This document shows positions 47,252 through 55,908 of a stretch of DNA of 64,000 bases, one piece after another. This stretch comes from Atlantibacter subterraneus (GTDB lineage: Bacteria > Pseudomonadota > Gammaproteobacteria > Enterobacterales > Enterobacteriaceae): positions 372,001 to 436,000 of the forward strand of contig NZ_VLPS01000003.1 in NCBI RefSeq assembly GCF_007570865.1. The letters are read 5' to 3'. Under the pieces are notes generated by a model that saw nothing but the letters and a program-made list of their open reading frames with translations, was not told the DNA's origin and made no database searches. Within the stretch, counting starts at the first letter, position 1. Every line of letters begins with the position of its first letter. A program made the translations under genes and the position numbers.

Positions 47252-49006
47252 ATGACATGGCTATTTAATAATCCCTCCGAATTTGCCAAAGAGATGGTGG
47301 CTGGTTTTGTCAGCGCCAACGCTGAAATCGTGCGGCAGGTGCCGGGCGGGGTTATTCGTAATACCCAAAGTCAGCCAGGGACGGTGGCGATTGTCATCGG
47401 CGGCGGCTCGGGCCACTACCCGGCATTCGCCGGGCTGGTGGGGCAGGGGCTGGCGCACGGCGCGGCGATGGGCAATCTGTTCGCTTCGCCCTCGGCCCAG
47501 CAGATTTGTTCGGTGGCGAAAGCCGCCAATAACGGCGCGGGCGTACTGTTAGCGTTCGGCAACTACGCGGGCGACGTGCTGCACTTTGGCCTGGCCCGTG
47601 AACGGCTGATTGCCGAAGGTATTCCGTGCGAGCTGATTGCCGTAACCGATGACATCACCAGCGCAGCGCCAAACGAAATCGAAAAACGCCGCGGCGTGGC
47701 GGGGGATTTAGTGGTGTTTAAAGCCGCCGCCGCCGCCGCCGAACAGGGCGCGTCGTTGCAGGAGGTGCTTGCTGTCGCCAAACGCGCTAACGATCGCACC
47801 CGCACCATCGGCGTGGCGTTTTCCGGCTGTACCCTGCCGGGGGCAGAACATCCGCTGTTTACCGTGCCGGAAGGGCAGATGGGCTTCGGGATGGGCATCC
47901 ACGGCGAGCCGGGCATTCGCGAAATGGCGGTGCCGGGAGCCAGCGAGCTGGCGGAAATGCTGGTGGAGCAGTTGCTCAACGATTTACCGCCCGGCGTTAG
48001 CGTCAAGGGCGCGCGCGTCGGGGCGATCCTCAACGGCCTCGGCTCGGTGAAATATGAAGAGCTGTTCGTGGTGTGGCACGGTGTTCAGCAGCGCCTGATC
48101 GAGCAGGGCATCGTCCTGGCCGATGTCCAGGTGGGCGAATTCGTTACCAGCTTTGATATGGCAGGGCTGTCGCTGACCCTCGCCTGGTTTACCGACGAGC
48201 TGGAAGCGCTGTGGCTGGCTCCCGCCTATAGCCCGGCTTTTAAGCGCGGCTCGGTGCTGACTGCGCAGTCGTTAGAGACCAGCGACAGCGGCGAATGCCA
48301 GCAGGACACGGTGCCGGACGCCTCTGACGCCTCGCGTGACGCCGCCGTGCGCGTGGTCGCGATGGTGGATGCGCTGGCCGAGGTAGTGATCCAGAACGTT
48401 GAAGAGTTAGGCCGTATCGACGCCATCGCCGGGGACGGCGACCACGGTATCGGGATGGAGCGCGGCGTACGCGCGGCGCGGGACAGCGCCCATCGCTGCC
48501 TGGCGCTGGGCGCAGGCGCAGGTACGGTATTGCAGCAGGCCGCCGACGCCTGGGCCGACCAGGCTGGCGGTACCTCCGGGGCAATCTGGGGCGTGATTTT
48601 AAACACCATCGGTACCGGCATTGGCAATCAACAGCGCCCGGATGCTCAGGTTGTCGCTCAGGCGGTCAACGACGCCGCCCACGGCGTGATGCATTTCGGC
48701 AAAGCCAAACCCGGCGATAAAACCCTGGTGGATGTGCTGCTGCCGTTTAGCGAAGCGCTGCTTGAGGACGTGAACAAAGGCTTACCGCTGGCCCAGGCCT
48801 GGAATAACGCCGCCCGCCACGCCGGGCAGTGCGCCGAACAGACCGCGCAGCTGCTGCCGAAAATGGGCCGCGCGCGTCCGCTGGCGGAACGCAGCCTGGG
48901 CACACCCGACGCTGGTGCGGTTTCGCTGGCGATGATCGTCACGGCGGTGGGCAACTGCTTTACCACCGTCCTGGACAACGCAAAAGAGGGGGCGGTATGT
49001 CAGTAA
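47252..49006 (+). CDS. lerK: DhaK-DhaL type kinase, probable L-erythrulose 1-kinase
   Basis: ATP-dependent dihydroxyacetone-kinase homologue, 584 residues. The DhaK domain (about 1-330) has VIGGGSGHYPAFAGLVGQG and the substrate-binding His in GMGIHGEPGI. After a linker (about 345-370) the DhaL domain has the Mg-ATP loop DAIAGDGDHGIGMERG and DQAGGTSGAIWG. A single-chain two-domain kinase can act on dihydroxyacetone or on L- or D-erythrulose. The lerI and oiaC genes downstream favour L-erythrulose. It overlaps lerI by 10 bases. Confidence 0.82.
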   Translation: MTWLFNNPSEFAKEMVAGFVSANAEIVRQVPGGVIRNTQSQPGTVAIVIGGGSGHYPAFAGLVGQGLAHGAAMGNLFASPSAQQICSVAKAANNGAGVLLAFGNYAGDVLHFGLARERLIAEGIPCELIAVTDDITSAAPNEIEKRRGVAGDLVVFKAAAAAAEQGASLQEVLAVAKRANDRTRTIGVAFSGCTLPGAEHPLFTVPEGQMGFGMGIHGEPGIREMAVPGASELAEMLVEQLLNDLPPGVSVKGARVGAILNGLGSVKYEELFVVWHGVQQRLIEQGIVLADVQVGEFVTSFDMAGLSLTLAWFTDELEALWLAPAYSPAFKRGSVLTAQSLETSDSGECQQDTVPDASDASRDAAVRVVAMVDALAEVVIQNVEELGRIDAIAGDGDHGIGMERGVRAARDSAHRCLALGAGAGTVLQQAADAWADQAGGTSGAIWGVILNTIGTGIGNQQRPDAQVVAQAVNDAAHGVMHFGKAKPGDKTLVDVLLPFSEALLEDVNKGLPLAQAWNNAARHAGQCAEQTAQLLPKMGRARPLAERSLGTPDAGAVSLAMIVTAVGNCFTTVLDNAKEGAVCQ

Positions 49007-49788
49007 AACTGACGCTCGGCGTGAGCCTGAAAATGTATTTCGGGTATCAGCAAACCCTCGACTGGAGCCGCCAGGTCGCGGAAATCGTGCGCCAGCATCC
49101 GCTGCTGAGCGCCTGCCCGCAGGCCACGCTGTTTACCTTCCCGTCGGCACCGGTGCTTGAAGGTACGCTGCGCGCTTTTGACGGCACCGCCATGCAGGTG
49201 GGAGCGCAAAATATCGCGCCTGCCGAACCCGGCGCGTGGACCGGCGAAACCAGCGCGGCAATGGTCAGCGAGATGGGTGGGAAGTTTGTTGAAATCGGTC
49301 ATGCCGAACGTCGCCGTCATTTTCATGAGGACGAGGCGGTAATTTGCCGCAAGGTCCAGTTAGCGCTGGAGAATGGCTTAACGCCGGTGATCTGCATCGG
49401 CGAGCCGGAAAAAATGGCCATCGACAGCGCCACCGCTTACGCGATTCAGGAAGCGGACCATATTATTCATTTTCTGCAACAACACGCCCTCACCGGGGAG
49501 TTGATTTTTGCCTGGGAGCCGCAGTGGGCCATCGGCGCGCCGCAGCCGGCTTCCCCCGACTATATCCAGACCGTGTGCGCAGGGCTGCGGGCGCATCTCT
49601 CGGCGCTGCCGGGCGACCACCGCGTCATCTACGGCGGCAGCGCCGGGCCGGGGCTGCTGACCCAGCTGTGGCCGCACGTCGACGGGCTGTTTCTGGGCCG
49701 TTTTGCCCATCAGCCCGCCGCGATGCAGGCGATCCTTGATGAAGCCCACACCCTGTTAGCCCACGCCGAAAATAAGGAGCGCGCATGA
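48997..49788 (+). CDS. lerI: Triosephosphate-isomerase-like protein, probable L-erythrulose-1-phosphate isomerase
   Basis: TIM-barrel isomerase, 263 residues from the ATG at 48997 inside the end of lerK. The catalytic set of TIM is present: Lys in SLKMYFGY (TIM has NWKMN), His in EIGHAERR, Glu in AWEPQWAIGA and the phosphate-loop GGSAGPG. The changed first motif (SLKMYFG) and the cluster context point to the four-carbon homologue that converts L-erythrulose 1-phosphate to D-erythrulose 4-phosphate, rather than to housekeeping TpiA. Its stop overlaps the oiaC ATG (ATGA). Confidence 0.82.
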   Translation: MSVKLTLGVSLKMYFGYQQTLDWSRQVAEIVRQHPLLSACPQATLFTFPSAPVLEGTLRAFDGTAMQVGAQNIAPAEPGAWTGETSAAMVSEMGGKFVEIGHAERRRHFHEDEAVICRKVQLALENGLTPVICIGEPEKMAIDSATAYAIQEADHIIHFLQQHALTGELIFAWEPQWAIGAPQPASPDYIQTVCAGLRAHLSALPGDHRVIYGGSAGPGLLTQLWPHVDGLFLGRFAHQPAAMQAILDEAHTLLAHAENKERA

Positions 49789-50630
49789 AACTCGGACTCA
49801 GTACCTACGCTTATTTCTGGCAGCTGTCAGAGAAAGCGCCTAAACCGATGAGCCTGTTTGCGGCCATCGACGACAGCGCGCGGCTTGGCGCGACGGTGTT
49901 CCAGATTTGCGATTACCCGCAAATCACCGACTGGTCATCCAGCGAACTGGCGCGCCTGGCTCAACATGCTGCTCGGATGGGCATCACGCTCGAACTGGGC
50001 ACCAAAGGCGTAATGCCTGCACATTTGCAACGCTACCTGGCGATTGCCGGCGAGCTGGATTGCGCCCTGTTGCGCACCATGATCAACAGCCCTGACCATC
50101 GCCCGACGCTCAGCGAAGCCCAGCGCAGCGTGGAAAGCGTGCTGCCAGCGTTTGAAAACCAGGGCGTGGCAATTTGCCTAGAAACCTACGAACAGGTGCC
50201 TACCGACGACAACATTACGCTGGTGAAAGCGATTAACTCAGGGCTGGTGGGCATTTGCCTCGACCCGGCAAACTGCGTCGCCAGCCTGGAGTCGCCGATG
50301 GACGTGGTGGCGAAAACCGCCCCGTACGTCCTGAACTGGCACGTCAAAGATTTTGCTTTCTCGCGCCGCGACGGCTGGGTGGGCTTTACCCTTGCGGGCG
50401 CGAAACTCGGCGAAGGGCTGCTGCGCTACGACGAGATTTACCAGCAAATCGAGCCGCAAACCCGCGGCATTAACCAGATTATTGAGCACTGGTTGCCCTG
50501 GCAGGGCGACGGTGAAAGTTCCTGCCGCGTCGAAGCGGACTGGACTGCACACAACATGAAGTATCTGCTTGATAAACAAACCTCTAATCATTCCTCAACG
50601 ATATCCAGGGAGTCACATCATGTCTGCTGA
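49785..50630 (+). CDS. oiaC: Xylose-isomerase-like barrel protein, probable 3-oxo-isoapionate decarboxylase
   Basis: Sugar-phosphate isomerase/epimerase-fold protein, 281 residues. The four metal-binding residues of the fold are visible: Glu in ICLETYEQ, Asp in GICLDPANC, His in NWHVKDF and Glu in IIEHWLPW. In the known D-apionate pathway an enzyme of this fold (OiaC) decarboxylates 3-oxo-isoapionate to L-erythrulose. The assignment rests on the fold plus the neighbours apnO, lerK and lerI. It overlaps apnO by 11 bases. Confidence 0.75.
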   Translation: MKLGLSTYAYFWQLSEKAPKPMSLFAAIDDSARLGATVFQICDYPQITDWSSSELARLAQHAARMGITLELGTKGVMPAHLQRYLAIAGELDCALLRTMINSPDHRPTLSEAQRSVESVLPAFENQGVAICLETYEQVPTDDNITLVKAINSGLVGICLDPANCVASLESPMDVVAKTAPYVLNWHVKDFAFSRRDGWVGFTLAGAKLGEGLLRYDEIYQQIEPQTRGINQIIEHWLPWQGDGESSCRVEADWTAHNMKYLLDKQTSNHSSTISRESHHVC

Positions 50631-51477
50631 ATTGAAAACTATTACCGTAATCGGTGCGGGCGGCAAAATGGGAATGCGTATTTCGGCGAATTTCCAGAAC
50701 AGCGACTATCAGGTGTTTTACTGCGAAAACTCGCCTGCCGCGCAGCAGCAGGTTACTGACAAGGGCCGTGAGCTTTCCGACGCGCAGTCCGTGGTGCCGG
50801 TGAGCGACGTGGTGATCCTGGCGGTGCCGGATATCGTGCTGGGTAAAGTGTCTGAAGCCGTGGTGCCGCAGATGAAACCCGGCGCGGTACTGCTGACCCT
50901 CGATCCGGCAGCGGCCTACGCCAATCTGATCGCCCAGCGCGACGGCATTGAGTATGCGGTGGCGCATCCGTGCCATCCGTCGGTGTTCCTCCAGCGTTAC
51001 ACCAAAGAAGAACATGCTGATGCCTTCGGCGGCGTGGCGGCGATACAGCACGTGGCGGCCTCTTATGAGACCGGCAGCGACGCGCAAAAAGCCGAACTGA
51101 GTAAGGTCATCAGCTGCATGTATGGACCGGTAGAGCAGGTGCACTGGGTGACGGTAAAACAGCTGGCGTACCTGGAGCCGACGCTGGTGGAAACCGTGGC
51201 CTGCATGGTCGGCGCGTTTATGAAAGAAGCGCTGGATGAAACCGTCAAGCACAGCGGCGTGCCGGAAGAAGCGGCGAAAGCGATGCTGTACGGCCATATC
51301 CAGATTGCCCTGGCCGTGGCGTTCCGCGCCACCAACCCGTTCTCCGATGCCTGCATGATCGCCATGGAGTATGGCCGCGAGAAAATTGTTAAGCCGGACT
51401 GGAAAGTGATTTTCGAAGAGCAGGAACTGGATAAAGTGATTGCCCGGATGCTGAAAATCGATAGCATCAAGCGTTAA
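50620..51477 (+). CDS. apnO: NAD-binding dehydrogenase, probable D-apionate oxidoisomerase
   Basis: Rossmann-fold protein with a phosphogluconate-dehydrogenase-like C-terminal domain, 285 residues from the ATG at 50620 (CAGGGAG before it). The nucleotide motif is TVIGAGGKMGMRIS near the N-terminus. The C-terminal half, rich in helices, includes HPCHPSVFLQ and ATNPFSDACMIAMEYG. ApnO enzymes of this family oxidise and rearrange D-apionate to 3-oxo-isoapionate. The direct link to the oiaC-type gene is the main support. Other 2-hydroxyacid dehydrogenase roles are possible. Confidence 0.74.
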   Translation: MSAELKTITVIGAGGKMGMRISANFQNSDYQVFYCENSPAAQQQVTDKGRELSDAQSVVPVSDVVILAVPDIVLGKVSEAVVPQMKPGAVLLTLDPAAAYANLIAQRDGIEYAVAHPCHPSVFLQRYTKEEHADAFGGVAAIQHVAASYETGSDAQKAELSKVISCMYGPVEQVHWVTVKQLAYLEPTLVETVACMVGAFMKEALDETVKHSGVPEEAAKAMLYGHIQIALAVAFRATNPFSDACMIAMEYGREKIVKPDWKVIFEEQELDKVIARMLKIDSIKR

Positions 51478-51484
51478 TCAACAG

Positions 51485-51511
51485 GCTCTGCCGCGATTTG
51501 TGCGGCAGAGC
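51485..51511 (+). terminator. hairpin after apnO
   Basis: Perfect 10-bp stem GCTCTGCCGC/GCGGCAGAGC with a 7-base loop, 8 bases past the apnO stop. It is followed only by ATCGTTTTC, so it is a moderate terminator or an attenuator before the regulator gene. Confidence 0.6.
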
Positions 51512-51603
51512 ATCGTTTTCGGCATAATGTTTAAAATTTGGTACAATTTGCGGCTATCGTAATAGAATTAATCACTTCCCCCTCAATGGAGAACGCGCCT
51601 CGC

Positions 51604-52566
51604 ATGGACAAATCCAGCCAGAGCCAGGATTTTGAACTACTCACCGAGATCGCTATTGCGTACTACTGCGATGAGGTGACTCAGGAAGAGATCGCGAATC
51701 GTTTTGGTTTTTCCCGCATCAAAGTTGGACGCCTGCTTAAGCGCGCCAAAGAAGAGGGCATTGTTGAAATCAATGTTCGCTACCACCCGGTGTTCAGCAC
51801 TCAGCTTGAAAAGCAAATGCAGGAGCGTTTCCCGATAAGCCGCGCGTTGATCGCCCTCGACCATAACGATGAAGATGAACAGCGTCGCCAGGTGGCTGCT
51901 CTGGTATCCGGCTACCTCGCCAATAACCTGCGCGACAATATGGTGGTGACCGTCGGCCAGGGACGCAATGTGGCAGCGGTGGCAGAATACACCAGCCCGA
52001 TTCAGGCCAAAGATTGCCGCTTTATCTGCGGGATCGGCGGTACGCACCGCACCGGCGACGTGATTAACGCCGACCACATCAGCCGCCTGTTGGCGAAAAA
52101 ATACGGCGGCAGCAGCGAATCGCTATATGCGCCCGCCTATGTGGAAAACCCGGAGCTGAAAGCCGCGCTGATGCGCAACGGCACCATCAAAGAGACCCTC
52201 GATCGCGCCCGCAAAGCGGACATCGCGCTGGTGGGCATCGGCGATATGAACGAGAACAGCTATATGGTCAAGCTGGGCTGGTTCACCCCGCAGGAGATTA
52301 ACAACGCCAGCCTGCACCAGGGCGTGACCGGGGATATCGCGGGATATGACTTTTTTAACGCCCAGGGCAAACACGTTAATACCGTGATGGATGACCGGGT
52401 TATCGGGCTGAGTGTGGAAGAACTGCGCCAGATCCCCTGCGTGATTGCTATTGCCTCAGAGAACACCAAGGCGATGTCGATTATGGGCGCGTTGCGCACC
52501 GGGGCGATTGATATTATCGCCACCAGCGCGCGTAATATCCGCACGATTTTAAGTATGACCCAGTAA
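51604..52566 (+). CDS. SorC/DeoR-type sugar-sensing regulator
   Basis: Transcription regulator of 320 residues from the ATG at 51604. It has an N-terminal HTH (EVTQEEIANRFGFSRIKVGRLLKRAKEEG, about 23-50) followed by a SorC sugar-binding domain with GYLANNLRDNMVVTVGQGRNV and ADIALVGIGDM. GGAG sits 12 bases before this ATG; in-frame ATGs at 51586 and 51538 are possible but have no ribosome site. Such regulators bind phosphorylated sugar intermediates. It likely controls both arms of the adjacent cluster through the TTCAT-n-TGAA palindromes. Confidence 0.85.
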   Translation: MDKSSQSQDFELLTEIAIAYYCDEVTQEEIANRFGFSRIKVGRLLKRAKEEGIVEINVRYHPVFSTQLEKQMQERFPISRALIALDHNDEDEQRRQVAALVSGYLANNLRDNMVVTVGQGRNVAAVAEYTSPIQAKDCRFICGIGGTHRTGDVINADHISRLLAKKYGGSSESLYAPAYVENPELKAALMRNGTIKETLDRARKADIALVGIGDMNENSYMVKLGWFTPQEINNASLHQGVTGDIAGYDFFNAQGKHVNTVMDDRVIGLSVEELRQIPCVIAIASENTKAMSIMGALRTGAIDIIATSARNIRTILSMTQ

Positions 52567-52584
52567 GCGTTGCGGATAATAACC

Positions 52585-52612
52585 GGGAGCCTTTCGGCTC
52601 CCTTATTTTTTT
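52585..52612. terminator. terminator between the SorC-type gene and iutA
   Basis: Stem GGGAGCC/GGCTCCC with a short TTTC loop followed by TTATTTTTTT. The T run reaches the stop codon of the converging iutA-like gene. Confidence 0.88.
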
Positions 52613-54809
52613 AGAACAGTACCGAGTAATTCACCCCAAACGTCCGTCCGCGACCCTTATAGGTATACAGATCGGCAGCACCGTATGTCGGGCTGTACAG
52701 CCCCGGCGCGCGCTGCCCCCAGGTGGTGGTGTAATCCTCATCCAGCAGGTTCTCAACGCTGAAGCTCACTTTACCCACCGGCAGGTTATAGCTGCTCAGC
52801 ACGTCAATGGTGTTATAACCGTCGATTTTCTTGCCGGCGCTGTCGGTCAGGTCAAAGGTTTGCTGGGTCTGCACCCGCAGGCTCCAGTCGCCCGGTGCCC
52901 AGCCCACATACGCGGTGGCTTTAGACGGGCTGGCGGCGTCAACGGTGAGTTTTTCCCACTTGCCGTCCTGTTTGGTTTCCGACTTGATCACGTTAAAGGT
53001 TGCGCCGGTGCTCCAGTCGCTGTCGGCAAAGAAGTAATCCACCGCGCCTTCAAGCCCGTAAATACGGCGTTTATCATCGTCGAGATTAATGGTCATGTCG
53101 GTTTTGTTGATGGAAATCGTTTTGTCGGACAGGGAATAGTAGGCCGCCAACTGGGTACGCAGATTATCCCCGGTATAACGCCAGCCGAGCTCATAAGCGT
53201 TCACTTTGATGCCGTCCAGCGTTGAGTCGTTAACGTTAACGCTGTTCAGCAACTGGTAATGACCGTTATTCAGACGGTAAGTGCCGGAACCGTAATACTT
53301 GGCCAGATCCGGGATTTCAAAGCCCTGGGAGAAGTTAAACCAGGTTTGCTGGCGTTCAGTCAGGTGCGCCAGCAGACCGGCGTTAAACAGGAAGTTGTTA
53401 TAGTCGGTTTTGCCGCCGGGCACCGCGTCTGCGGAGGTCGCCGCGCCGGTGGCAATCGCCTGCTGCTGGGCGTAACCGACAAAATCATCCACTTTGTTTT
53501 CAGTATGCTGGTAGCGCACGCCGCCGCTCAGGGTAAAGATGTCGTTAATGTCATAGCTGGTTTGCAGGAACGGCGCGAGGTTGGTGATGCTGTAGCTCGG
53601 ATAGCGTCCCACGTTGTAGCTGTTATCCAGCGTCATCCCGCCGGACTGCTGGGCTTTCGCCAGGTCGAAGAACTGCTGGTTGGCGTCGAAAGTTTCATGT
53701 TCAGCATCCACGCCGTAGGTCAGATTCAGGCTATCGAACAGCGTGCTGTTAAGCGTCAGTTTGCCGCCGTAAAAATCGGTTTTCTGCTGGGAAGCGCCAA
53801 TGCTGGTGACACCGGTACGGCCCAGGGTCGGGAACGGATAAAAGGTCAGCGATTCATCACGATAATAAATCTGCGCCACTAAATCCTGGCCCCAGAAATC
53901 GGTGTTGGAATATTGCAGATTGATTAAGTGACGTTCGGTGGCCGGGATACGATCGGAATCGAGATTGCTGGCGTTATACGCCTTGCCCTGGCCGGTAACG
54001 GCGGAGAAGTTACGGCCCAGATACAGACCGTGATCGCCATCCGCCTGGCTTTTGTAGTACTGGGTGGTGAGCTGGAGCTGCTGGGTGTCATTAATATTAA
54101 TCGTCCCGGTGCCCATCACGTCCAGACGATCGGAATACTGTAAGCCGGTCTGGGTATTATCGATGATGACTTCATCGCCGTTGCCGTCATACCAGCCGCC
54201 AAAACGCTGATACGAGACCGACATGCGGCCCGATGCGTTATCGTTGCCGCCGCTTACCGCTGCCGCAACGTTTTCATCATGATCGTTATGGCTGTTAAAG
54301 CCGCTTTTACCGCCCAGCTGGAGTTCGACTTCCTGCTCCGGCTGGCCTTTTTTGGTGACGATATTAATCAACCCGCCGGTACTGCCGCCGCCGTACAGCG
54401 ACGTCGCGCCGGAAATGACCTCGATGCGATCGATATTAAACGGATCGATGGCGTCCAGCTGGCGGCTGTCGGTACGCGATGAGTTGAGGCGCACGCCGTC
54501 CACCATCACCATCATCGAACGTCCGCGCATATTCATGCCGTAGTTGGTGCGGCCCTGGCTGCTGACGTCCATCCCAGGGATAAGCTGAGCGAGGATCTCT
54601 TTGATCTCTTTGCCGCCCTGCATCTGCTGTTCGATTTCCTGTTTTTCGATCACCCAGGTAGTTTGCGCCATATCGGTGGCGCTGCGGTGCGCGCGGTTGG
54701 CGGAGACCACCAGGGTATCGTCTTTGGTATCAGCAGCGAAAGCAGGCGTGGAGAGCATGGCAAGCAGCACGGGGTTCAGCACCCAGCGGGTACGGCGGTT
54801 GGCTATCAT
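52611..54809 (-). CDS. iutA: IutA-like TonB-dependent ferric siderophore receptor
   Basis: Outer-membrane receptor, 732 residues, clearly homologous along its length to the aerobactin receptor IutA. The signal peptide ends at STPAFA-ADT, followed by the TonB-box region DDTLVVSA and the plug domain (SQGRTNYGMNMRGR, GATSLYGGGSTGGLINIVTKKG). A 22-strand barrel ends RGRTFGVNYSVLF. No iucABCD synthesis genes are near, so it probably scavenges external aerobactin or a related hydroxamate. Several enteric chromosomes carry such an iutA homologue, distinct from the plasmid one. A Fur box lies upstream. Confidence 0.9.
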   Translation of the reverse strand: MIANRRTRWVLNPVLLAMLSTPAFAADTKDDTLVVSANRAHRSATDMAQTTWVIEKQEIEQQMQGGKEIKEILAQLIPGMDVSSQGRTNYGMNMRGRSMMVMVDGVRLNSSRTDSRQLDAIDPFNIDRIEVISGATSLYGGGSTGGLINIVTKKGQPEQEVELQLGGKSGFNSHNDHDENVAAAVSGGNDNASGRMSVSYQRFGGWYDGNGDEVIIDNTQTGLQYSDRLDVMGTGTININDTQQLQLTTQYYKSQADGDHGLYLGRNFSAVTGQGKAYNASNLDSDRIPATERHLINLQYSNTDFWGQDLVAQIYYRDESLTFYPFPTLGRTGVTSIGASQQKTDFYGGKLTLNSTLFDSLNLTYGVDAEHETFDANQQFFDLAKAQQSGGMTLDNSYNVGRYPSYSITNLAPFLQTSYDINDIFTLSGGVRYQHTENKVDDFVGYAQQQAIATGAATSADAVPGGKTDYNNFLFNAGLLAHLTERQQTWFNFSQGFEIPDLAKYYGSGTYRLNNGHYQLLNSVNVNDSTLDGIKVNAYELGWRYTGDNLRTQLAAYYSLSDKTISINKTDMTINLDDDKRRIYGLEGAVDYFFADSDWSTGATFNVIKSETKQDGKWEKLTVDAASPSKATAYVGWAPGDWSLRVQTQQTFDLTDSAGKKIDGYNTIDVLSSYNLPVGKVSFSVENLLDEDYTTTWGQRAPGLYSPTYGAADLYTYKGRGRTFGVNYSVLF

Positions 54810-54901
54810 CAGTTGTTATTCCATTAAGTTACGTGCTTTGCCCCGATAAAGACGCAGCACAAGCGGTTGCAGATGCTTTTATTTGAATTGGTAATTATTC
54901 T

Positions 54902-54920
54902 CATAATGATATTTATTACA
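54902..54920. promoter_or_regulatory. Fur box between iutA-like and SIP genes
   Basis: CATAATGATATTTATTACA matches 14 of 19 positions of the Fur consensus, including nine in a row (ATAATGATA). It lies in the shared divergent region, so it could repress both genes when iron is plentiful. Confidence 0.7.
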
Positions 54921-55030
54921 TTTACAAAGACAAGCGTTTTTGCAATATTTGCTTGCAAATCTTCATTAATATTTCCTTATTTATTGAGGGGTTATCAGCC
55001 CGCTCATCCGTTCTGCAAGGATCCATTGCT

Positions 55031-55906
55031 ATGGCCGCCAGCTATCGACTCTTTGACCTCACGCTGAAATCTCGTTATCTGATCACCCCATCTCTGCTGC
55101 GCTGCGTGTTTACCGGCGACGAAGTGGCGCAGATGAAGCATGAAGCGCCGGACCAGCGCATCAAATTGTTGTTCAGCGAAAACGGCGCGTTTCCCCAGGG
55201 GTTAGGGGAGGGGGATAACTGGTATCAGGATTACCTGGCTCTGCCGAAAGAGATCCGGCCTGTGATGCGTACCTACACGCTACGGGCGTTGCGCCGCGAC
55301 GCGCGGGAGATGGACGTCGAGTTTGTTTTGCACGGGGAAAACGGTCCGGCATCGCGCTGGGCGACTCACGCATGCCCTGGCGAGCGGTTGCTGGTGGTGG
55401 CACCGGACGCGGCGTTTGACGGCGACAGCGGCGGCTACGAGTGGGTACCGCCTGACAATATGAATCAGGCGCTACTGATCGCCGACGAAACCGCGCTGCC
55501 TGCTGCCCTGGGCATTCTTGAACAGCTGGCGAAATCTGCGCAACCGCCTGCGGTGCAGGCGTTTATCGAAGTGCCGCATAAAGAAGATATTCATGATGTA
55601 AGCGCGTTTGGTTTTGCCCGCGTACACTGGATTGCGCGCGAATCCGATCGCTATGGCGAAGCGCTGCTGGACGAGGTGAAAGCGAAGGTAGATATTCCTG
55701 CCTGGGCGCAGTGCCAGGCGCAATCGCTGGCGTCCAGCAGTCTACTGGAGGACGAAATCTGGGAGCGTGCAGAAGGTCAAAAACCGTTTTACGCCTGGGT
55801 TGCCGGGGAGTCGTCCACGGTAAAAAATCTGCGCCGCTATCTCACCGGCGAACGTAATCTCGACCGGGCCTGCGTCAACTTTATGGCGTACTGGAGTCAT
55901 AAATAG
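55031..55906 (+). CDS. Siderophore-interacting protein (ViuB/YqjH-like ferric reductase)
   Basis: FAD-dependent siderophore-interacting reductase, 291 residues from the ATG at 55031 (AAGGA about 10 bases upstream). The flavin motif RTYTLRALRRD lies near residue 80. The NAD(P)H-domain ETALPAALGILEQL and the C-terminal YAWVAGESSTVKNLRRYL are typical of the SIP family. It would reduce the imported ferric siderophore in the cytosol to release iron. The divergent partner is the iutA-like receptor, and they share a Fur box. Its stop lies 2 bases from the converging yedK stop. Confidence 0.9.
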   Translation: MAASYRLFDLTLKSRYLITPSLLRCVFTGDEVAQMKHEAPDQRIKLLFSENGAFPQGLGEGDNWYQDYLALPKEIRPVMRTYTLRALRRDAREMDVEFVLHGENGPASRWATHACPGERLLVVAPDAAFDGDSGGYEWVPPDNMNQALLIADETALPAALGILEQLAKSAQPPAVQAFIEVPHKEDIHDVSAFGFARVHWIARESDRYGEALLDEVKAKVDIPAWAQCQAQSLASSSLLEDEIWERAEGQKPFYAWVAGESSTVKNLRRYLTGERNLDRACVNFMAYWSHK

Positions 55907-55908
55907 CG

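Noticed and set aside
48829..48996. N-terminal extension of the TIM-like protein from an upstream start
   Set aside because: The extension lies inside lerK, is Arg/Gly-rich and has no family similarity; the ATG at 48997 gives the proper barrel start.
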